A DNA stretch of 48,710 nt from Vitreoscilla sp. (GTDB lineage Bacteria > Pseudomonadota > Gammaproteobacteria > Burkholderiales > Neisseriaceae), in assembly GCA_030150505.1 (NCBI GenBank), contig JASLFS010000016.1, positions 1 to 48,710 of the forward strand, written 5' to 3'. The notes below the pieces were generated by a model. It made no database searches and was not told the origin of the DNA. It saw only the letters and a program-made list of their open reading frames with translations. Position numbers and translations under genes: made by a program. Positions 8,590 through 18,440 of this stretch are shown here, piece by piece; position 1 is the first letter of the stretch; each line of letters opens with the position of its first letter.

Positions 8590-10059
8590 TTACTGCAATA
8601 CTTTCTCAATTTCTTGCTGCCATTTTCCACGTAACTCATCTCGCTCCGTGTCGGTAATATTAGGCTCAAATCTCCGATCCAACTGCCACAACTGATCAAT
8701 ATCGTTTTCATTCATCCAACCCAAGCTCAATGCAGCCATTTTAGCCACACCAAGAGCCGTTACTTCTGTAATGGTCGGACGCAAAACAGGCACTCCCAAA
8801 ATATCTGCCTGAAACTGCATCAACATATTATTACAACTAGCACCGCCATCAACACGCAATTCTGTTAATGTCACTGGCGCATCCTTTTGCATTGCAGTTA
8901 ATACATCAGCCACCTGAAAAGCAATAGCTTCTAATGCTGCTCTAGCAATATGTCCTTTATGAGACCCCCTAGTTAAGCCGCTAATACTTGCCGAAACATC
9001 TGCTCGCCAATAAGGCGCACCTAAACCAGTAAAAGCAGGAATTAACGTCACTCCAGCACTGTCATTAACTGTATTGGCCAATGCTTCAACTTCTTCACTA
9101 TTGCGAATAAAACCAAGATTATCCCGCAACCATTGCACAATGGCGCCTGCCATAAAAACACTGCCCTCTAATGCATACTGCTTATCATGATTCTCTTGCT
9201 GCCAAGCGCAAGTTGATAATAATTTATGCTGACTTAACGCCACCTGACTACCTGTATTCATTAGCATAAAACAACCTGTGCCATAAGTGTTTTTGGCCAT
9301 TCCAGCCTCTCGGCACCCATGCCCAAATAATGCAGCCTGCTGATCGCCCATCAAGGAAATAATCGGAATCTCCTTCGCAAATAAACCTTTCGCTGTTTCA
9401 GCTACTTTTCCACCAGAAGCAACAATATTTGGCAGAATATTCATCGGAATATCCCATGCCTGACACAATTCCTCCGACCAGCAACCACTATTTAAATCCA
9501 TCAACATGGTTCGTGAAGCATTACTGACATCAGTAGCATGAACCTCACCCCGTGTTAATTGCCACAAAAGCCAAGAATCCACGGTACCTGCTACCAATAA
9601 ATCATCCTTCGCCAATTGCCTAGCTTCAGGATAAGCATCCAACATCCAAACCAATTTACTGGCACTAAAATAAGGATCTATCCTTAATCCTGTTATTTCT
9701 TGCACTCGTGGAGCCAAAAATTCCTGCGATAAACACCAATCATGTGTTCGCCTATCTTGCCAAACCAACGCATTACCTAGTGGCTTTCCTGTTTTTTTAT
9801 GCCACAAAATAGTTGTTTCACGTTGATTCGCAATACCAATACCCGCAATCTCAGTTGATAATATCCCCGCACGGCTAATGGCTTCTTGAGCGGTAGCCAT
9901 TTGACTAGCCCAAATCTCCAAAGCATCTTGCTCCACCCAACCTGCTCGTTGCGTCAACAAACTAAATTCTTTTTGAGCACTGGCAACAATCTCTAAATTC
10001 TGATTAAAAACAATTGCACGACTTGACGTTGTACCTTGATCTAAAGCCAACAAATACAT
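8590..10059 (-). CDS. glpK: Glycerol kinase
   Basis: A 489-residue FGGY-family kinase of normal length. The N-terminus is MYLLALDQGTTSSRAIVF (phosphate-1 loop). FGGY signature regions follow: NTYGTGCFMLMNTG, IPAFTGLGAPYWRADVSASI, and VDGGASCNNMLMQFQADILG. It phosphorylates glycerol to sn-glycerol 3-phosphate with ATP. The frame extends five codons upstream to an ATG at 10074, but the family starts at MYLLALD, so 10059 is chosen. No glycerol facilitator (glpF) or dehydrogenase (glpD) is adjacent. It lies downstream of rho on the same strand, but a terminator at 10151 separates them, so it probably has its own promoter in the 90-nt gap. Confidence 0.96.
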   Translation of the reverse strand: MYLLALDQGTTSSRAIVFNQNLEIVASAQKEFSLLTQRAGWVEQDALEIWASQMATAQEAISRAGILSTEIAGIGIANQRETTILWHKKTGKPLGNALVWQDRRTHDWCLSQEFLAPRVQEITGLRIDPYFSASKLVWMLDAYPEARQLAKDDLLVAGTVDSWLLWQLTRGEVHATDVSNASRTMLMDLNSGCWSEELCQAWDIPMNILPNIVASGGKVAETAKGLFAKEIPIISLMGDQQAALFGHGCREAGMAKNTYGTGCFMLMNTGSQVALSQHKLLSTCAWQQENHDKQYALEGSVFMAGAIVQWLRDNLGFIRNSEEVEALANTVNDSAGVTLIPAFTGLGAPYWRADVSASISGLTRGSHKGHIARAALEAIAFQVADVLTAMQKDAPVTLTELRVDGGASCNNMLMQFQADILGVPVLRPTITEVTALGVAKMAALSLGWMNENDIDQLWQLDRRFEPNITDTERDELRGKWQQEIEKVLQ

Positions 10060-10150
10060 AATGACAACACCCATCCAATAAACTAGCCATTATTGTAAAA
10101 CAAAATATTTTATTTGTTACCCATTCAAATTCGATTTCAATCAACCCATA

Positions 10151-10180
10151 AAAAAAGCCAAATATAAAATTTGGCTTTTT
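10151..10180 (-). terminator. Intrinsic terminator after rho
   Basis: AAAAAAGCCAAAT pairs with ATTTGGCTTTTT, giving a GC-centred stem with a T-run on the minus strand, 29 nt past the rho stop. Confidence 0.75.
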
Positions 10181-10208
10181 AAATATAAAATCAATTCATC
10201 TTTGCAGT

Positions 10209-11465
10209 TTAGCGCTTCATTGAATCAAAGAAATCAGCATTATTTTTAGATGATTTTAGTTTATCCAACAAGAATTCCATTGCTTCCATATCATCCATTG
10301 GATGTAAGAACTTACGCAACAACCACATGCGTTGCAATTGATCATTTGGTACCAATAACTCTTCACGACGTGTACCAGAACGATTAATGCTAATCGCTGG
10401 GAACGCTCGTTTTTCAGCCAAACGACGCTCTAGAGTCAATTCCATGTTACCAGTACCCTTGAATTCTTCATAAATCACATCATCCATACGGCTACCAGTT
10501 TCAACCAATGCTGTAGCAATAATCGTCAAAGAACCACCTTCTTCAACATTACGCGCAGCACCAAAGAAACGTTTTGGACGATGCAATGCGTTTGCATCAA
10601 CACCACCTGTTAGAATTTTACCTGACGCAGGCACAACAGTATTATAAGCACGAGCTAAACGGGTAATCGAATCCAACAAAATCACCACGTCTTTTTTATG
10701 CTCTACCAAGCGTTTTGCTTTTTCAAGAACCATTTCTGCTACTTGAACATGGCGCTGAGCTGGCTCATCAAATGTTGATGAAACAACTTCACCACGCACT
10801 GAACGCATCATTTCAGTTACTTCTTCAGGTCGCTCATCAATCAACAATACAATTAACTCAACTTCAGGGTAATTATCAGTTAAAGCATGAGCAATATTTT
10901 GCAACATAACTGTTTTACCCGTTTTAGGAGGAGCAACCAACAAAGCACGCTGACCACGACCAATTGGAGAAATCAAATCAATTGCACGACCAGTAATATT
11001 TTCGCTACCACGCATATCGCGCTCAAGCTTAAACTGTTTCGTTGGAAATAATGGCGTTAAATTTTCAAATAGAATCTTATGCTTGCAAACTTCTGGTGCA
11101 TCACCATTAATAATATCTAATTTAACCAAAGCAAAATAACGCTCGCCATCTTTAGGCGTACGAACGCTACCTTCAATCGTGTCACCAGTGTGCAGATTGA
11201 AGCGACGAATTTGACTTGGGCTGACATAAATATCATCAGGTCCAGCCAAATATGATGTATCAGGGCTACGTAAAAAACCAAAGCCGTCAGGCAAGATTTC
11301 TAAGGTACCTTTGCCTGTAAAGCTTTCTCCCTTTTTTACCAAATGACGAACAATTGCAAAAACCAAATCTTGTTTACGCAAACGATTGGCATTTTCTAGT
11401 CCGTGTTCTTCGGCTAATTCTAATAATTTTGAAACGTGTTGATTTTGTAGTTCAGATACATGCAT
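10209..11465 (-). CDS. rho: Transcription termination factor Rho
   Basis: 418 residues, the standard Rho length. The N-terminal helix bundle begins MHVSELQNQHVSKLLELA. The cold-shock-like RNA-binding domain has GFGFLRSPDTSYLAGPDDIYVS. The ATPase has Walker A in APPKTGKTVMLQ, Walker B in VVILLDSITRLARA, the Q-loop region, and the R-loop in SGKILTGGVDANAL. It is the hexameric RNA-dependent ATPase that terminates untranslated transcripts. The frame runs up to 11543, but the family begins at MHVSEL, so the start is 11465. The roughly 300-nt region back to trxA is non-coding and fits the long leader expected of an autoregulated rho gene, though I cannot pick its promoter. Confidence 0.97.
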   Translation of the reverse strand: MHVSELQNQHVSKLLELAEEHGLENANRLRKQDLVFAIVRHLVKKGESFTGKGTLEILPDGFGFLRSPDTSYLAGPDDIYVSPSQIRRFNLHTGDTIEGSVRTPKDGERYFALVKLDIINGDAPEVCKHKILFENLTPLFPTKQFKLERDMRGSENITGRAIDLISPIGRGQRALLVAPPKTGKTVMLQNIAHALTDNYPEVELIVLLIDERPEEVTEMMRSVRGEVVSSTFDEPAQRHVQVAEMVLEKAKRLVEHKKDVVILLDSITRLARAYNTVVPASGKILTGGVDANALHRPKRFFGAARNVEEGGSLTIIATALVETGSRMDDVIYEEFKGTGNMELTLERRLAEKRAFPAISINRSGTRREELLVPNDQLQRMWLLRKFLHPMDDMEAMEFLLDKLKSSKNNADFFDSMKR

Positions 11466-11723
11466 ATTGAATTCTTGCTTTTTTGAATAAATAAGAATGT
11501 TAGACACCAATAATTGAATAAATAGGCGCCTATCGTTAGTCAATCTACATCCAGCAATAGTGATTGCTAGATAGTTATTGTTTTGTCTGGATTCATTTTT
11601 GAAAATTTAAATAGAAAATAACGCTTTGATATTCCGAGTTGGGCGTTACTTAAGACGTACTCATTGTAGGTTTATCATTTTAAAAAGTCAATATTAAATA
11701 TTAACCGCTGGCGGTTGCCACAA

Positions 11724-11750
11724 AAAGAGCAGTTGTAACAACTGCTCTTT
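11724..11750 (-). terminator. Intrinsic terminator after trxA
   Basis: AAAGAGCAGTTG and CAACTGCTCTTT form a perfect 12-bp stem with a 3-nt loop, 14 nt past the trxA stop. The minus strand continues with a T-run. Confidence 0.85.
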
Positions 11751-11763
11751 AATATAGATTCAA

Positions 11764-12090
11764 TTAAAGTGAAGCATCAATAAATGCTGTCAATTGACCT
11801 TTAGTCAAAGCACCTACTTTAGTTGCTACATTTTGACCATTATTAAAAATCATTAATGTTGGGATACCACGAACACCAAATTGAGCTGGTGTTTCATTAT
11901 TATCATCGATGTTAATCTTAACGATGGTTAATTTACCTTGGTAAGCTGGAGCAATATCATCCAAAATAGGAGCAATCATTTTACATGGACCACACCATGG
12001 TGCCCAAAAATCCACCAAAACAGGTCCTTGAGCTTGCAAAACATCTTTTTCAAAATTAGCATCTGTGGTGTGTAAGATTAAATCACTCAT
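11764..12090 (-). CDS. trxA: Thioredoxin 1
   Basis: A 108-residue classical thioredoxin. The redox site is WCGPC in VDFWAPWCGPCKMIAPI, the cis-proline is in RGIPTLMIFNNG, and the buried Asp is in VLVDFW. It is a cytoplasmic disulfide reductase, recycled by thioredoxin reductase, for ribonucleotide reductase, methionine sulfoxide reductases and others. ATG at 12090 has AGGAATAACG upstream. The gene is transcribed toward rho but ends in its own terminator. The trxA-rho order is common in proteobacteria. Confidence 0.97.
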   Translation of the reverse strand: MSDLILHTTDANFEKDVLQAQGPVLVDFWAPWCGPCKMIAPILDDIAPAYQGKLTIVKINIDDNNETPAQFGVRGIPTLMIFNNGQNVATKVGALTKGQLTAFIDASL

Positions 12091-12219
12091 CGTTATTCCT
12101 TAATTTTAAAATGTGAAACATTGCTGTAAAGATATAGCCAGATACATCTTTTTTCAAGCCCTATCTTGTCATTATTGATTTTTTGAATCAAGTAAATTGT
12201 TAGTTTATATTCGCCCAAC

Positions 12220-12912
12220 TTATTTATAAATCTGTGGACCATCATTTGGTAAGTAAATACTATCTTGATATGTTAGCAAATACTGCGGTGCTAAAGCCAC
12301 AAAAATAGCGGTAAATAACCCAGTTATAAAAGCCTCCGCCCACGACAGAAGAAAATAAACCGGAAAAATACTATTCCAAATCGCCCTCGCCTCAAAAGCA
12401 CCTAAAGCTTGTAAAGCAATCATCATCACCAGTGAAGAACCTATAATGGTCAAAGCACCAGTGAAAAAACCATTCACAAAAATATAAACAAATAAATGAT
12501 GTGGTAAATAGCGCCTTGATAAATACAATGTCAGCTGGGCAATCAACAATCCAGGCAAAACAGTCATTAATAAGTTAATTGGCACACTCCAAAGCTGATC
12601 AAGCCCTAAAAAAATCAAAGCATAAAGAATGCCTACTACACTCATACACCAAAATGCCCCCATAAACCCAAGCATGCTAAACGATATGGCAGCACCCAAT
12701 AAATGAAAGCTCATTCCTGCTAATTCACCCTGCCCAACACTCGCCTGTAAAGACCACATAATGCTAATCATCATAAAATTAGCAAATAATATTTTTGAAC
12801 GGTCGATTAAAGCCTTCTGAAAGGAAGGCCATCCCCAAACAATTAACGCCAGCCAAATAGCAAAACTAACGTAAAGAAAAAATAATGGTATGTGACTAAC
12901 GTGTAAATTCAT
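12220..12912 (-). CDS. CbiM-like integral membrane protein (energy-coupling-factor-type permease family)
   Basis: A 230-residue very hydrophobic protein with about 6-7 membrane helices. The N-terminus MNLHVSHIP and the motif LAGMSFHLLGAAISFSMLG resemble COG3235 membrane proteins and the CbiM/NikM metal-uptake fold, in which N-terminal His residues bind metal. It may therefore take part in nickel or cobalt uptake, but no ECF ATPase (CbiO) or CbiQ lies nearby, so this is inference. The start at 12912 sits 17 nt inside the 3' end of the Nudix gene, implying translational coupling. A longer frame to 12996 would overlap the Nudix gene much more and lacks the family N-terminus. Confidence 0.65.
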   Translation of the reverse strand: MNLHVSHIPLFFLYVSFAIWLALIVWGWPSFQKALIDRSKILFANFMMISIMWSLQASVGQGELAGMSFHLLGAAISFSMLGFMGAFWCMSVVGILYALIFLGLDQLWSVPINLLMTVLPGLLIAQLTLYLSRRYLPHHLFVYIFVNGFFTGALTIIGSSLVMMIALQALGAFEARAIWNSIFPVYFLLSWAEAFITGLFTAIFVALAPQYLLTYQDSIYLPNDGPQIYK

Positions 12913-13528
12913 GATGTAGTGCTTGTCTGTCTGGGTAGTGATTAAAAGCCAAAGCCAAATAATGCAAAATAACAGCTGTCGCTCCCCAAATATCATAACT
13001 TTGATAAGGTAAAGCCCATGTATTTAATACATGCTGTGCTTTCACAATTTCTCGTTCTTGGTAATTGCCTAAATTTAAAGCTTGGTGCAATGGTAAATAA
13101 AATGCTTCATCAACTTCTTGATGATTGAGGTTCAATGATGTCTGATTCGGCAGCCATCCCACCACTGGTTCAATTGTAAACCCTGAAATAGTCGGTAACA
13201 AAGGTAAACAACCTAATACTTGAACATCTTGCCGAATAATGCCCACTTCTTCTTCCGTTTCACGAAGTGCCGCATCAATTGCATCATGGTCTCTACTTTC
13301 AATTTTACCACCAGGGAAACAAATTTGCCCTTTATGTGTTGGTAAAAAAACAGACCGCCTTGTCAACAAAACATCAACTTGTTCTGAATGCTGTTGTAGT
13401 AAAATCAACACGGCAGCAGGCTTTAATAAAGATGTGCTTTCTAATAATAATTTTGATTGCTCAGCCACATCTGGATAATAGCCAAAATGGCTGGCGAATT
13501 GTACAAAGTTAGCTATTTTATCCTTCAC
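12896..13528 (-). CDS. nudL: Nudix hydrolase, CoA pyrophosphatase type
   Basis: A 210-residue Nudix protein. The Nudix box is intact: a GGKIES start, Glu-rich RETEEEVGI end and correct spacing. Directly before it, LLTRRSVFLPTHKGQICFPG matches the NuCoA motif of CoA pyrophosphatases (NudL/YeaB, Nudt7). These split CoA into 3',5'-ADP and 4'-phosphopantetheine. The start is GTG at 13528, chosen for the strong AGAGGA ribosome site just upstream. It is first in a two-gene unit with the CbiM-like protein, which it overlaps by 17 nt. Confidence 0.85.
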   Translation of the reverse strand: MKDKIANFVQFASHFGYYPDVAEQSKLLLESTSLLKPAAVLILLQQHSEQVDVLLTRRSVFLPTHKGQICFPGGKIESRDHDAIDAALRETEEEVGIIRQDVQVLGCLPLLPTISGFTIEPVVGWLPNQTSLNLNHQEVDEAFYLPLHQALNLGNYQEREIVKAQHVLNTWALPYQSYDIWGATAVILHYLALAFNHYPDRQALHHEFTR

Positions 13529-13860
13529 GAAGAATCCTCTTTAAAACTGTTTTAATAACAAGATAAGAATCATCATCTAAATAATTTTTTATTTATTTTT
13601 CAAATAAATTGAATCAATTTTATGAAAACAGTATATGATATGAATATAGATTAAGAAATGAAATAATTAGCAAAGAATGTACCTGCTCTCAGTTAAATAG
13701 ATTATATTGAATAAATATACAAATAAAACAGATCATGTATATTACATATAAAATAATTAATGAAATTATAAACCCAAAATTCTAATGGTTTATTGGTATA
13801 GCAGGAAATCATTTCTATTAATAACATAGTTTACAAAACTATTATGTTAAGGAGTATTGT
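13529..13860. other. AT-rich divergent spacer before phaC
   Basis: 332 nt between the Nudix gene (minus) and phaC (plus) with no plausible ORF. It holds many TATAAT-like words, and I cannot choose one promoter with confidence. TAAGGAGT at 13849 is the phaC ribosome site. Confidence 0.6.
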
Positions 13861-15588
13861 GTGAGCCAACCTTTTCAATTTGATCCGAAACAGATTACCA
13901 AGTCTCTCGAAAATTTTCAGAATTTTTGGCTGAATGCGTGGAAGCCATCAACTAACCAAGCCAATCAGGCTAATGTTGATCCCATGATGCAACAATGGCA
14001 AAACTACCTCAGCACCCAATCCCAAGCTTGGCAACAAAGTATGCAATCTATGTTGACCTCACTTCCTGCTTTCACTGCAACCGATACCAATAGTGAAGAA
14101 AATGCCAGTTTATCTAGCGCTTACTTCGATAATTTACAAAAAGTTTACGAACGTTCTTGTGATTTCATTCAAAACCAATTAAATCAAGCAGCCTCTCAAC
14201 AAGGATTAAGTGCAGAAAAAGTAGATAATTTACAGTTCATGACTAGACAATACCTAGCTGCACTCAACCCAAAAAACTACTTAATGACCAACCCTGATGC
14301 TCTTAAAGCAGCCATCGATACCAAGGGACAAAGCTTAATCCAAGGCATGCAAAACTACATGAACGACTTGGAAAAAGGTCGTATTACAATGTCCGATGAT
14401 AGCGATTTTGTTATTGGTCAAAATATTGCTGCAACGCCGGGGAAAGTCGTTCTTAAAAATGAATTAATTGAACTAATTAAGTACACACCAACAACCCCTC
14501 AAGTACATGAAGTGCCTTTACTGGTTGTACCTCCTTGCGTAAACAAATACTACCTAATGGACTTAAGCCCAGAAAAATCATTGGTTGAATACCTTGTTTC
14601 ACAAGGGCAAACTGTTTTCCTTATCTCATGGCGTAGTGCTAATGAGGAAATGAAGCACTTTACATGGGATACATATGTTGAGCGTGGCATCATTGCTGCG
14701 AGCAACGCCATTAAAAACATAACGAAACAAGACAAAATTAATGCTTTGGGTTTCTGTATCGGCGGATTAATTTTATCAACTGCTCTGTGTGTTATGAAGG
14801 CTCGTGGTGAAGATTGCGTTAATAACGTAATTTTCATGGCATCTTTTGCTGACCACTCTGAACCAGGTGATATCCGATACTTTATTTCAGAAGAATTTGT
14901 TCGTTCAAGAGAAGCTCGTGTTCCAAAAGGTGGCATTGTAAGTGGCTTAGAATTGCAAGCAACATTCTCAGCATTGCGCCCTGATGATCTCATCTGGGGC
15001 TATGTACAAGACAATTATTTACAAGGCAAAACACCAAGTAAATTTGATTTACTATACTGGAACAATGACTCTGTAGATTTACCACTACCGATGCATACAT
15101 TCTTCCTGCGTCAGTTCTACCTCAACAATGCGCTTACAAAACCAGGAACTTTACGAGTTTGTGGCATCCCAATTGATTTAGGTGAAATTACCATTCCAAC
15201 CTACTTCTTTGCGGCAGAGAAAGACCATATCGTACCTTGGAAATCAGTTTATATGGGCATCCCTTTATTTACAGGCAGCCAAGAGAAAAAATTTGTACTT
15301 GGTGAGTCTGGACACATTGCTGGAGCCATCAATCCTGTTTCTAGAAATAGACGTGGCTATTGGATTAATGATAATTTATCACAAGGCGATAATGAGTGGT
15401 TAGAGTCAGCCACCCATTTACCTGGTAGCTGGTGGCAAGATTTAAGCAGCTGGCTATCAACTCGCTCAGGCAAAAAAATTGCCGCACCAAAATCATTTGG
15501 AAATCGTGCTTATCCAGCTATTAGTGATGCACCTGGTGAATATGTTACAGCTACCGCACTTAACGCTGTTATGACTCACTTTATGTAA
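13861..15588 (+). CDS. phaC: Poly(3-hydroxyalkanoate) synthase, class I
   Basis: 575 residues, the size of class I PhaC. It has the N-terminal helical domain typical of the class (about 1-180, Gln/Asn-rich) and an alpha/beta-hydrolase catalytic domain. The lipase-like box GFCIGG places the nucleophile at Cys299. The other catalytic residues are Asp455 (in KDHIVPW) and His485 (in GESGHIAG). It polymerises (R)-3-hydroxybutyryl-CoA into PHB on granules. The start is GTG at 13861 with TAAGGAGT 5 nt upstream. phaA follows after 17 nt, so the two form an operon ending in the 16814 terminator. No acetoacetyl-CoA reductase (phaB) or phasin gene is in the window. Confidence 0.95.
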   Translation: MSQPFQFDPKQITKSLENFQNFWLNAWKPSTNQANQANVDPMMQQWQNYLSTQSQAWQQSMQSMLTSLPAFTATDTNSEENASLSSAYFDNLQKVYERSCDFIQNQLNQAASQQGLSAEKVDNLQFMTRQYLAALNPKNYLMTNPDALKAAIDTKGQSLIQGMQNYMNDLEKGRITMSDDSDFVIGQNIAATPGKVVLKNELIELIKYTPTTPQVHEVPLLVVPPCVNKYYLMDLSPEKSLVEYLVSQGQTVFLISWRSANEEMKHFTWDTYVERGIIAASNAIKNITKQDKINALGFCIGGLILSTALCVMKARGEDCVNNVIFMASFADHSEPGDIRYFISEEFVRSREARVPKGGIVSGLELQATFSALRPDDLIWGYVQDNYLQGKTPSKFDLLYWNNDSVDLPLPMHTFFLRQFYLNNALTKPGTLRVCGIPIDLGEITIPTYFFAAEKDHIVPWKSVYMGIPLFTGSQEKKFVLGESGHIAGAINPVSRNRRGYWINDNLSQGDNEWLESATHLPGSWWQDLSSWLSTRSGKKIAAPKSFGNRAYPAISDAPGEYVTATALNAVMTHFM

Positions 15589-15605
15589 ACAAATGGAGAT
15601 TTAGT

Positions 15606-16787
15606 ATGACTAAAGTAGTAATTGTTGCTGCAAAACGCACCGCAATCGGTAGTTTTTCAGGCTCATTAGCAAAAACACCTGCGTTTGAATTAGGCGCAAC
15701 AGTTTTCAAGGCTTTACTTGAAGAAACCAAAGTTAAACCAGAAGATGTTAGTGAAGTTATCATGGGGCAAGTACTAACAGCAGGTGCAGGCCAAAACCCT
15801 GCTCGCCAAGCTGTACTTAAAGCAGGCTTCCCTGTTAGCACACCAGCAAGTGTATTAAATGTTGTTTGTGGCTCTGGTCTACGTTCAACACACCTAGCAG
15901 CACAAGCTATTAAATCAGGCGATGCTGATATCGTGATTGCTGGTGGACAAGAATCAATGTCTTTAAGCCCATATCTATTGCCTGGCATGAGAACAGGTCA
16001 ACGCATGGGTGATGGCAAAGTAGTTGATAGCATGGTTGCAGATGGCCTAACTGATGCTTATGAAGGCTATCACATGGGAATCACGGCGGAAAATATTGTT
16101 GATAAATACAATATCACCCGTGAAGAACAAGATGAATTCTCTTTGCGCAGCCAAAACCGTGCAGAAGCAGCTCAAAAAGCAGGTAAATTTAAAGATGAAA
16201 TCGTTCCTGTTATCATTCCTCAACGCAAAGGTGATCCAATCGTCTTTGAAGAAGATGAATATATCAAAGCTGGATTAACCATTGATAAACTTCAAAAATT
16301 ACGTCCTGCATTTAAAAAAGATGGCACAGTAACAGCTGGTAACTCATCAGGCATTAATGATGGTGCAGCTGCAGTGATGATGATGAGCGAAGAGAAGGCC
16401 AAAGAATTGGGTTTAACACCTTTGGCTTATGTAAAATCTTACGCACTAACTGGCGTTGAACCAGAAATCATGGGAATGGGTCCAGTTGAAGCTATCAAGA
16501 AAACATTATCATTGGCTAACTGGTCATTGGATGAAGTTGATTTAATTGAAGCAAACGAAGCATTTGCTGCACAATCAATTGGCGTTGACCGTGAACTTAA
16601 CTTCAACCCAGAAAAACTGAATGTTAATGGCGGAGCAATTGCATTAGGTCACCCTATTGGTGCTTCAGGCACTCGCATTTTAGTAACACTAATACATGAA
16701 ATGCAACGCCGTGATGCTAAAAAAGGTCTTGCTGCATTGTGTATCGGTGGTGGCATGGGTGTTGCATTAGCCCTTGAGCGCCCATAA
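15606..16787 (+). CDS. phaA: Acetyl-CoA acetyltransferase (beta-ketothiolase)
   Basis: 393 residues, the standard biosynthetic thiolase length. The acyl-accepting Cys88 is in NVVCGSGLRS, the catalytic His349 in GGAIALGHPIGASG, and the second Cys379 in ALCIGGGMG. It condenses two acetyl-CoA to acetoacetyl-CoA, the first step of PHB synthesis, and is reversible for polymer re-use or short-chain acid breakdown. Its position 17 nt behind phaC supports the PHB role over a purely degradative one (AtoB). A ribosome site ATGGAG lies at the phaC end. The reductase step must be encoded elsewhere. Confidence 0.94.
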   Translation: MTKVVIVAAKRTAIGSFSGSLAKTPAFELGATVFKALLEETKVKPEDVSEVIMGQVLTAGAGQNPARQAVLKAGFPVSTPASVLNVVCGSGLRSTHLAAQAIKSGDADIVIAGGQESMSLSPYLLPGMRTGQRMGDGKVVDSMVADGLTDAYEGYHMGITAENIVDKYNITREEQDEFSLRSQNRAEAAQKAGKFKDEIVPVIIPQRKGDPIVFEEDEYIKAGLTIDKLQKLRPAFKKDGTVTAGNSSGINDGAAAVMMMSEEKAKELGLTPLAYVKSYALTGVEPEIMGMGPVEAIKKTLSLANWSLDEVDLIEANEAFAAQSIGVDRELNFNPEKLNVNGGAIALGHPIGASGTRILVTLIHEMQRRDAKKGLAALCIGGGMGVALALERP

Positions 16788-16813
16788 AGCAATTTGTGTT
16801 TCAACACAATAGA

Positions 16814-16843
16814 AAATCGCTAGCTTTGCTAGCGATTTTTTTA
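16814..16843 (+). terminator. Intrinsic terminator after phaCA
   Basis: AAATCGCTAGC / GCTAGCGATTT stem with a TTT loop followed by a long T-run, 27 nt after the phaA stop. Confidence 0.9.
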
Positions 16844-16958
16844 TGGGCAATCATTTAATTAAAAATAATTAATTATTTAAAATACCACCCAATGATAATA
16901 TTTTTTTCATTTTTACAAAAAGGTTTATAATGCTGCCACAATTTAGAGGATTTTTATT

Positions 16959-18167
16959 ATGCATCAATTAAAAATGGCCATTGCCGGTGCTCAAATACTA
17001 TTCGTCGCTTTTGGCGCAATGGTTTTAGTACCGTTACTAACTGGTCTTAATCCAGCCCTCGCTCTATTAGGCGCAGGTCTTGGCACATTGCTTTTCCAAA
17101 TGGTCACCAAAAGAAAGGTGCCCATTTTTTTAGGCTCATCATTTGCCTTTATTGCCCCAATTATCTATTCCATTAGCGAATGGGGACTTCCCAGCACAAT
17201 GTTTGGTCTATTTGCCGCTGGTTTTATGTATTTTGTATTTTCGCTGCTCATTCGCTGGCGCGGTGTTGGTTCTGTTTACCGACTATTGCCACCAGTTGTC
17301 ATCGGACCCGTAATCATGGTTATTGGCCTATCTGTTGCAGCAGTAGCCAGCCAAATGGCCATGGGCATGTCAGGCGATCAACAAGTCATGGATTATGGCT
17401 TATCAATTATGCTATCAAGCTTCACATTTGCCATTACCGTCATTGTGACTGTATTTGGCACTAAAATGATGAAACTTGTCCCTATTCTGATTGGTGTCGT
17501 TGCTGGTTATCTTTTAGCCCTATCACTTGGCGTTGTTAATACCCAAGCCATTATTGATGCACCTTGGTTCTCAATACCTGCATCTGTAACCCCTGAAGTC
17601 AATTGGCATGCGGCCTTATTTATGCTTCCAGTTGCAATTGCACCCGCAATTGAACACATTGGCGGCGTCATGGCTATTGGCAACGTAACAGGTAAAGATT
17701 ACGCCAAGGATCCTGGCTTAGATAAAACCTTAGCAGGTGACGGTTTAGGCGTTTGTATTGCCGGTCTAATCGGTGGCCCTCCGGTAACAACCTATGGAGA
17801 AGTAACCGGCGCAGTCATGATTACAAAAAATAGCAATCCTAAAATCATGACTTATGCGGCTATCTTCGCCATCGCTATGGCTTTTTTTGGAAAATTTAAT
17901 GCTTTCTTAGCATCTATTCCACTTCCTGTTATGGGCGGCATTATGATTTTGTTATTTGGCACCATTGCATCATTGGGTCTAAAAACATTAGTTGATGCCC
18001 AAGTCGATTTAATGAAACCCAAAAATCTGGTCATCATTAGCGCAGTATTAACAACCGGCGTAGGTGGAATGTTAATCAAATTTGGCAGTTTTAGTTTTGC
18101 TGGTGTTGGTTTATGTGCCATTTTAGCGATAGTGCTAAACCTAATTTTACCTGAAAAAAACGATTAA
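16959..18167 (+). CDS. uraA: Uracil permease (NCS2 family)
   Basis: A 402-residue nucleobase-cation symporter-2 protein with about 14 membrane segments. Family landmarks are QILFVAFGAMVLVPLLTG at the N-terminus, FLGSSFAFIAPI, the substrate-contact Glu in APAIEHIGGVMAIGNVTG, and the second half-helix region GLIGGPPVTTYGEVTGA with its conserved Glu. It imports uracil with protons across the inner membrane. ATG at 16959 follows TTAGAGGA. A TATAAT at 16926 is a candidate -10. It is monocistronic, with terminators on both sides. The length and GGPPVTTYGE sequence fit UraA better than xanthine or urate carriers. Confidence 0.92.
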   Translation: MHQLKMAIAGAQILFVAFGAMVLVPLLTGLNPALALLGAGLGTLLFQMVTKRKVPIFLGSSFAFIAPIIYSISEWGLPSTMFGLFAAGFMYFVFSLLIRWRGVGSVYRLLPPVVIGPVIMVIGLSVAAVASQMAMGMSGDQQVMDYGLSIMLSSFTFAITVIVTVFGTKMMKLVPILIGVVAGYLLALSLGVVNTQAIIDAPWFSIPASVTPEVNWHAALFMLPVAIAPAIEHIGGVMAIGNVTGKDYAKDPGLDKTLAGDGLGVCIAGLIGGPPVTTYGEVTGAVMITKNSNPKIMTYAAIFAIAMAFFGKFNAFLASIPLPVMGGIMILLFGTIASLGLKTLVDAQVDLMKPKNLVIISAVLTTGVGGMLIKFGSFSFAGVGLCAILAIVLNLILPEKND

Positions 18168-18192
18168 AATTTTAGTCACAATTCGCAACTTT

Positions 18193-18222
18193 AAAGCCCT
18201 ATGCCAATCATAGGGCTTTTAT
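18193..18222 (+). terminator. Intrinsic terminator after uraA
   Basis: AAAGCCCTATG / CATAGGGCTTT stem with a 5-nt loop and downstream T-run, 26 nt past the uraA stop. Confidence 0.9.
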
Positions 18223-18440
18223 TTTTATCATTATTTTTCAGACATTCTTCATTTTTACCACCAAATAAATATCAATAATCATTTTCCATATTCTAATAGC
18301 AAGTTGATATTATTTAACATTCACATGAAATATCCACTCTTATTGGTAAAATCATTAAAACTCATTGGCTTTGTTACGCTAAAGTGCTTTAAAATAAGGC
18401 ATTTTTTATCTTTGCCACTCTTCTTCATAAGGTATAAGTA

